Made by a program: the position numbers and the translations under genes. Source: Icerya purchasi (lineage: Eukaryota > Arthropoda > Insecta > Hemiptera > Monophlebidae). From it: a stretch of 64,000 nucleotides of DNA. Location of the stretch: assembly GCA_039619475.1 (NCBI GenBank), contig CM077116.1, forward strand, positions 300,804,464 to 300,868,463, given 5' to 3'. Shown here piece after piece: positions 58,584 through 64,000 of the stretch. Numbering within the stretch: position 1 is the stretch's first letter; every line of letters begins with the position of its first letter. The notes under the pieces were generated by a model that saw nothing but the letters and a program-made list of their open reading frames with translations, was not told where the DNA came from and searched no databases.

Positions 58584-60205
58584 TTAAATAACTAAGCGGT
58601 CCGAAATGGACGCAACAAAGGACAGCAGTGCGAACACTGCAGAAGATGAAGGAAAGGAGAGGATAAAGGAAGAGTTATAGGGAGTAAGGAGACCTAATGA
58701 CAGGAGCTGACTGTATAAAAGGGAGCGTTCGTTACGAAAAGCAGGACACTCAAAGAAAATGTGATTAGCATCACATGTACGAGGAGGATCACAATCGTGG
58801 AGAGAACAATCAGGAGAAGGCGATAGAGCAAATCGAAAGCGAGAGGAAGGGAGGAGAGAATGATTGATCCGGAGACGAATTAGGGAGACATTAGAAGAGC
58901 GACGACTGAGAGAAATAAAATGGAACCAAGACAGGGAATGAGGAATTGGCTGAATGAAACAGTAATGAGAATGACGATTAGAAAATAGGGAGGGATATAT
59001 ATCCTGCCAAAGTCTGGCGTGATTGGAGGTGGATAAGGAAAGGATATCTGAAGAAGGGAAATGGTTGAGGAATGAATCAAGGCGACCAGCAGAACGAGCC
59101 AAAGAATCGGCTGCATCATTGTCATCAATTCCGAAATGACTGGGGACCCACAAAAAATCAATGAGAATAGAACGGGATGACTGCAGAGTGGAGGTAAGAG
59201 AACGAATTTGAGAGAATAATATTATCAGAGGAATGTGAAGGAGGAGAGGATAGGGCTTGAAGGACACCCTTAGAGTCCGAAATAATGAGGAATTGGGAAA
59301 GATCGCTTAAAGAGGAAATATAAGAGATAGCCTGAAGGATGGCGATCGACTCGGCAGAAAAAATAGAGCAGAAGGAAGGAAGGAAGCCGGAAGGTCTCAG
59401 AATGTCGAAGCAACGGGGCAGTAAACGCACCAACCACGCTGTCCTCGCTCTTAGAACCATCAGTAAAGATCAATACATGAGCAGGAAAAGAGGAATTCAA
59501 CAAATGAAGAAATTCATTGTTGACTGCACCGTGAGAGGAGGAATTGGCTCGAAGTGGGAGAGAGGAAAATTTGATAGGCTGCCATAGGCTATTGAAGTCA
59601 TGAAAGAAGTACGGGAGAGTGTTGTAGGAAAGGACAATAGGAGAAAAATTAGAAAGACGGGTAGCAATGAGCGACAGGATTGGGATTTTATGAGGAGAAA
59701 AACGCCAGCAGTTTTTGATATATAGATAGGAGGAAATAAGTTTGGACGAGGAGATGGGAAGCCGTTTAATTAAGAAGCGATACCCAAGCTGAGAACGGCG
59801 AATAAACAGTGGTTGGGCAACCGACTCTGATAGAACTGCGGGAATGGGGGAGGATTTCAAGGCTCCAATGCACAAACGGAGGCAGGAGTTCTGGATCGCG
59901 TCAAGTTTAGTGAGGAGAGACTTGGAGGAATTACCGTAGATAAAGGAACAATAGTCGAGCTTGGACCGGATGATGGCTTTGAAAAGAATTAGAAGGATAA
60001 ACGGATCGCCTCCCCATCTGAAGGGAGAGAGAGATTTAAGGAGATTAAGTCTTTTAAGACAGGATTTATAGAGAAAATTAATGTGCTCATGGAATGTGAA
60101 GCGGCTATTTAAAAAAAGGCCAAGATAGCATATGGAATTGACAACGGGGATAGGAATACCAGATACAGTGATGCGAGTTAGAGCTCGGTTAAAGGGGCGG
60201 AGAGA
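58584..60205 (-). pseudogene. I-like LINE ORF2: end of RT, RNase H, C-terminus
   Basis: Reads VSGIPIPVVNSICYLG (about 60170), RWGGDPFILLILFKAI, MCIGALKSSPIPAVLSES, RNase H LIFTDGSKSEDSVVGAF, FSAESIAILQAISYI, LIISDSKGVLQAL, IDFLWVPSHFGIDDNDAAD and the tail LRINHSLLPSSRFRF, CDANHIFFECPAF, ending at 58584. Frameshifts near 59380, 59270 and 59160. Close in sequence to the copy at 54.6-56.8 kb. Confidence 0.85.
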
Positions 60206-60214
60206 AAAAATTAT

Positions 60215-60515
60215 GCAACCTCCCTCCCATCGTCATTATTATCATACTCAACCTATTCCAGAACAGAACTCTCTTTATTTCTTCTCCCTCCCTTTCCTCC
60301 TCCAGATGCGTTTATCGTGGGCTCTTACAGGGTTCCTGTCTGAGTCCTACACTTTTTAATATCTACTCTTTTGATATCGCTTCTCTTCCTATTTATTCTT
60401 CCTCCCTCCTCTTCGCTGACGACATTTTGGTCTATTCCACCTATGACAATCTGTCCGTCGCTATTGATGAGTTGAATAATTCCCTTTCTCGTCTTCACCT
60501 CTCTCTTTCTCCTAC
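60215..60515 (+). pseudogene. I-like LINE: inverted RT segment
   Basis: The + strand reads ILNLFQNRTLFISS, CVYRGLLQGSCLSPTLFNIY, LLFADDILVYSTYDNLSVAI and DELNNSLSRLHLSLSPTNT, aligning directly to the RT of the 54.6 kb copy just upstream of where the minus-strand part resumes. One shift near 60320. Confidence 0.85.
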
Positions 60516-60527
60516 TAATACTTTATT

Positions 60528-61872
60528 ATGTTAAACATTATCGAAAGCCTTTTCGAAATCAATGGAGCACGCATAAACTGGTTGTTGTTGATCTATACCC
60601 TGACATTTTCCGTTTATCCAGTTTTCTTTTGCTTTTCTAATCTTACTTTTTATTTATTCATCGATGTTTTTGTATTCTATTGTGTTTTTATAATTTCTTT
60701 GTTTATTCATTAATTGGTATATTTCCTGTCATCTATTTTTGTTTATATTGTTGCTGGTGAGAGCCTATGTACTTGTCAGCTGTTCTTTTCATACTTTCCT
60801 TTAATTTTTGCCATGTTTCCTCTATTGATGTTATTCCTGTGGATATAATATTTCGCACCTTTACATTGAGGTTTTCAGAAAATCGGTTTCTTATTTCATT
60901 ACATTTCAGTTTACTGAAACAAACTTTCCTATTCGTTTTACTTTTTCATATTGATTTAAGATGAAGCCTCATATCAGCTATTATTGGATTATGATCCGAG
61001 TCAATATCAGTACTTGGATATGTTTTTACATTTGTTACAGCATTTCTGAATCTTGTATTAATCAATATATAATCTATTTGATTTCTAAATATATCTTGCT
61101 TTGTATCTTTCGGAGATCTCCATGTATATAACCGCCGTGGTAGCTGCTTGTACCATGTGTTGCAAATCGTTAGATCTTGTTCCTTGCAGAATTGTGTTAA
61201 CTGATCGCCCCTTTCATTCTTTTGTCCTAAACCATCAACTCGTGCTTCTCCGACTTTAGCATTGAAATCTTCCATTACCAATGTGATATCCTGTTTCTTT
61301 ATTGATTTCATAACTTCATTTATCTGCTCGTAACATTCTTTAATCTTTTCGTTTATTGTATCTGTCGTCGGCATGTACAGCTGTACAAGTATTACATTAA
61401 CGTTGAATGGTTTAGCTGCTATCTGCATTATCATGCATTTATCTAAGAGGGCTATAATATTTATAACATATATTTTAACTTCATTTTTGATCAATATTCC
61501 TACGCCATTTCTGTGTTTATTTCTTCCTTCATTTCCACCTGAATAATAAAAGGTTGCTCTTCCCATTTCTATTTTTCTGCTGCCTGTACAATTAGTTTCA
61601 CTTATCCCTAATATACCTATATTCAACCTTTCCATTTCTAGTATGGCGTTATTAATTTTTCCGGCTTTTAATAAGGTTCTTGTATTCCATGTCACTATTC
61701 TTTTTATGTTTGTATTTGTCGCATTCAGTTTCTGATTATTTTTTGTTGTAACTAGTCGCATATTTGCCACATAACGCCTAGTTCCTAACATCATGCGTCC
61801 GGTCACCAATTTCACACTATCAGCCCCCGAAATACTGATAGCGCAAGTTGCTAGCTGGATCGGCAGACACAA
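60528..61872 (-). pseudogene. RTE-like LINE: APE endonuclease and start of RT
   Basis: A 308-codon open endonuclease frame (61872-60946): IKRIVTWNTRTLLKAGKI, ILGISETNCTGS, RNGVGILIKNEVKIY, LYMPTT, VMEDFNAKVGEA (GDFNAK expected, Gly to Glu), LYTWRSPKDTKQD, QIDYILINTRF and DSDHNPIIADM. Downstream the frame breaks up; an RT motif CSIDFEKAFDNV is found just before the insertion at 60527. Confidence 0.85.
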
Positions 61873-62470
61873 TCACATTTTTATTATTTCGTTTCATTGT
61901 ATGATATACAAGAAATTTTTAATGGAGTGGTTTCTTGTTGCCTTCTCCATTGCAGTATTTTAGCCGGTTGTATTTATATGTAATAGCCGCCTAGGAGTTT
62001 CTAGAATACAGCAGCTTCTGCTATATTTACACTACACCTGTATCTAGTACTAATGTGGCTGCTTCCTCACATTACTAATCGCAGCCGCCCCTCACCCGGG
62101 AATCAGATGCTGACCAGTAAGCCGCTCCTAACATGGGGATCTGGCACTTCTGGATTTGGAGGTAGGAAATACACTTTGTCTGGCATCTCCAATGGACATG
62201 TATTAATGACATTGAAATAATTTTTTTTCAATTTTAACACTCTTTTAATCAAGAATGTTTTCATTTTTTATAATACCAACGACTTTACTCCCACATAGGC
62301 TTAGATGATTACACGAAAAATATAGGTAGATCTGAAAATAAATAATTTTTCTTTTACAATTTTTTAGAAGATACAACAGATTCACCTTTCCAGTTCTCCA
62401 TAGCACAATTCGTATTAAGTTCTACTTCCATATTATCAAGAATCTTGTTTCTCTTCACAATGCAAAAATG
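61873..62470. other. Likely 5' part of the RTE-like LINE, then AT-rich spacer
   Basis: 61873-62170 is GC-richer than background and adjoins the endonuclease start, so probably 5' UTR. 62200-62470 shows nothing. Confidence 0.4.
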
Positions 62471-62479
62471 AAGCACAAA

Positions 62480-62870
62480 TGAATGATATAATTTTCAACC
62501 GTTACTTCTACATTGGCGGGGCGAGTTCTACCCTTGCCAAATTATGAAGGGGATGAGCACAAACAAAAAAAGTAGTGCACAAAGAAGCACAAATGAATGA
62601 CATAATTTTCAACCCTTACTTCTACATGGGCAGGGCTGGTTTCACCCTTGCCAAATGAGGAAGGGGATGAGCACAATCAAAAAAAAGTAGTGCACAAAGA
62701 AGCACAAACAAAGCACAAACTAATGACATAATTTTCTACCCTTACTTCAACATGGGCAAGGCTGCATTTCACCAGCCCCAGTGAAAGACTTTTTAAATTA
62801 AGTTGCAAATGGGGAGAGCACAAACAAAAAACTTAGTGGCACAAACAAATAAGCCTATTTTGGTTTCCCA
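62480..62870. repeat. Tandem repeat, unit about 115 bp, three to four units
   Basis: Units begin gaagcacaaatgaatga (62471, 62581) and aagcacaaactaatgac (about 62710). They share cataattttcaacccttact, gggcagggctgg, gccaaat.aggaaggggatga and gcacaaa.aaaaaagtagtg. The last unit is more diverged and contains an extra cccagtgaaagac block. Confidence 0.88.
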
Positions 62871-62924
62871 ACTCAAAGTGGGCAGGGCTGGCAAAACACA
62901 GCCTGTATTTCTTTAACAATGATG

Positions 62925-63010
62925 TATTCCACACTAGTGGCTAGAGTGCTTGACTTCCGATCTGGCGGTCTCGGGTTCGATACCGGGCAACGACAAAAAT
63001 CATGCGGCAC
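62925..63010 (+). mobile_element. tRNA-derived sequence (SINE head)
   Basis: ACTAGTGGCTAGAGTGCTTG (A box region) and GGTCTCGGGTTCGATACCGG (strong B box). Possibly a tRNA-derived SINE head; the body after 63010 is not like those at 18.9 or 30.5 kb. A genuine tRNA is unlikely because 5' and 3' acceptor arms do not pair. Confidence 0.6.
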
Positions 63011-63617
63011 TAGTTTAGTACACAGCAGTTGAGACACATTTGGGCTGCATCTGTAGCGCAATAACAAGCGACTATAGTCAGTTTCCAATTGCAGTCGTGC
63101 GAGTGCGCTAGCGTCATATAGAGAAATATTCAGCCGGCGAACAATCGCATCAACGTGAGTAAAGGCCAGTCGTTTTGGTTCGCCTCGCCATTGGTACCTT
63201 TCTCACGTTGTCGGCAGCACAGAAGCCAGGTTGCGCTCTTGCTTATGTGCTTTTATCTATTGCGCGGCTATCCTATCCTCTAATTCTCCTCCGAATTAGA
63301 AGGTAACTCGTACTCGGAATTTCGAGTGAGCTAGATGATGATTCCACACATAATTACTTGCATATTCAGGATGATTCACCTTAATATATTTTGACAACAT
63401 TGAATATTTGAAACACATTTGATCCTTGTTTTTCACATTAATAACGGCTTTTTTTACTGCAACTGATTTAGGAAGTGGTATATATGATGATGCTTGGCTT
63501 AGAACATTGCAATGGTTGACTCGAATTTCTAGATATTCGGTTTTCTTTAATCCCCAACCAGATCCTGTTGCATGCTCAAACTTAACAACAAGACGAATAA
63601 TTTTTCCACATTCTGCC
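63011..63617. other. Spacer, no feature recognised
   Basis: GC-richer between 63080 and 63330, perhaps part of a repeat, but no motif could be named. Confidence 0.4.
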
Positions 63618-64000
63618 TTTTTTTTTTTTTTTTTTTTTAATTGGGCTCGTCAACCAAGGACCTTCACGCAGAAACAATTAAGGGAAAACGAAAGTTATAC
63701 AGTGAGACGATCAGCTATCGCTAATAAGAAGGAAACAATAGAGGGGATAATAAGTGTAGAAGGAAAAGACAGGATATAACGAGCACAAAAAGGAGCAGGA
63801 AGCCCCAGCCCAAGCAAGTGGGAATATAGAGCCGAGCGCTCCACCGAAAGAGCAGAGCACTCAAAGAACACGTGATCGGTGTCACAAACAACCGCATCAT
63901 TTGAATGGAGAGGACAACATGGGGAAGAGGTCAACGAGAGGCGAAAGTGTGAGGAAGGTAGCAAGGAATAGTTTAAGCGCAAACGCACAATGGAGACAAC
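63618..64000 (-). mobile_element. I-like LINE 3' end, cut by the window edge
   Basis: A poly-A tail read as T at 63618-63638, then a 3' UTR and the ORF2 end. Same family as 54.6 and 58.5 kb. Confidence 0.85.
63695..63988 (-). pseudogene. I-like LINE ORF2 C-terminus (partial, edge of window)
   Basis: Reads LRLNYSLLPSSHFRLSLTSS, CDTDHVFFECSALSVERS and ALYSHLLGLGLPAPF, ending FLLAIADRLTV then a stop. It is the conserved end of the family, parallel to LRINHSLLPSSRFRF ... ECPAFRNERSLLYSQLLSLG in the 58.6 kb copy. No break in the visible part; the rest lies outside the window. Confidence 0.82.

Larger units (their letters stand above)
58529..60515 (-). mobile_element. I-like LINE with inverted 5' end (twin priming), nested in the RTE-like LINE
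   Basis: The 12-bp TSD TAATACTTTATT lies at 58517-58528 and 60516-60527. The A tail is short (T run after 58528). From 58584 to about 60205 the element reads on the minus strand; from about 60215 to 60515 it reads on the plus strand and holds the adjacent upstream part of RT. This is the expected product of twin priming. Confidence 0.9.
57470..62170 (-). mobile_element. RTE-like LINE split by a nested LINE
   Basis: Endonuclease and start of RT at 60528-61872, end of RT at 57490-58516. Removing 58529-60515 and one copy of the 12-bp TSD restores a continuous RT reading across the junction. The 5' flank (61873-62170) looks like its 5' UTR. Confidence 0.85.

Noticed and set aside
62480..62870. 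CRISPR array
   Set aside because: Units are long, adjacent and similar through their whole length, with no unique spacers, in eukaryotic DNA.
62925..63010. Functional tRNA gene
   Set aside because: A strong B box is present, but I find no pairing acceptor stem or normal cloverleaf; treated as a SINE head.

Overview
This is eukaryotic nuclear DNA: AT-rich, intron-rich and loaded with transposable elements. The protein families present (mariner DD34D, DD37D, hAT, pogo/Tigger, R1-clade and I-like LINEs, Ty3-type integrase) suggest an arthropod, most likely an insect. I cannot place it more closely; Hemiptera is only a guess.

The only host gene I can support is the 3' part of DNA topoisomerase III alpha (TOP3A) on the + strand. 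Nine exons between 3191 and 41167 join in phase into 966 nt (321 codons plus TGA). They encode the end of the topoisomerase body, a C4 zinc finger and a second CXXC region, an Asn/Ser-rich linker, one GRF zinc finger and a terminal CCHC knuckle. Upstream exons lie outside the window. Intron 3 alone is about 13.8 kb.

Within the TOP3A introns, from left to right: a foldback with a Tc1/mariner transposase relic (1-1087), a deleted mariner (1348-2238), a broken hAT with a TTF/DUF4371-type protein (6513-9810), a nearly intact DD37D transposon (10157-11465), a 5'-truncated I-like LINE with target-site duplication (TSD) (11805-15412), a perfect 117-bp inverted repeat (16754-17110), a tRNA-derived SINE (about 18880-19100), an R1-clade LINE with TSD (19811-24402), degraded RTE-like LINE pieces (25115-28690 and 31080-31660, the latter carrying a MITE), a Tigger/pogo element (33053-35198), diverged ~300-bp tandem repeats (35300-36250), a LINE tail (37156-37560) and a deletion-derivative Tigger (38356-39180). 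Nearly every coding TE in the gene lies antisense to TOP3A.

Downstream of TOP3A: an apparently intact mariner with perfect terminal inverted repeats (TIRs) (42132-43449), a ~735-bp foldback (47013-47748), LINE and Ty3-type relics (47.8-50.6 kb), unclassified repeats (51.7-52.6 kb), a short LINE with TSD (52811-53576), an LTR with primer binding site (54137-54493) next to an I-like LINE (54640-56877), and a nested arrangement at 57.5-62.2 kb. There an RTE-like LINE is split by an I-like LINE whose 5' part is inverted (twin priming) and which is flanked by a 12-bp TSD. The window ends with ~115-bp tandem repeats, a tRNA-like sequence and a third copy of the I-like LINE family, cut by the window edge.

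Two elements (42.1 kb mariner, 10.2 kb DD37D) look recent; the rest are mostly relics. I found no novel multi-gene system. The most unusual items are the perfect 117-bp inverted repeat, the phase-symmetric, partly duplicated linker exons of TOP3A, and the resolved nested twin-priming event.
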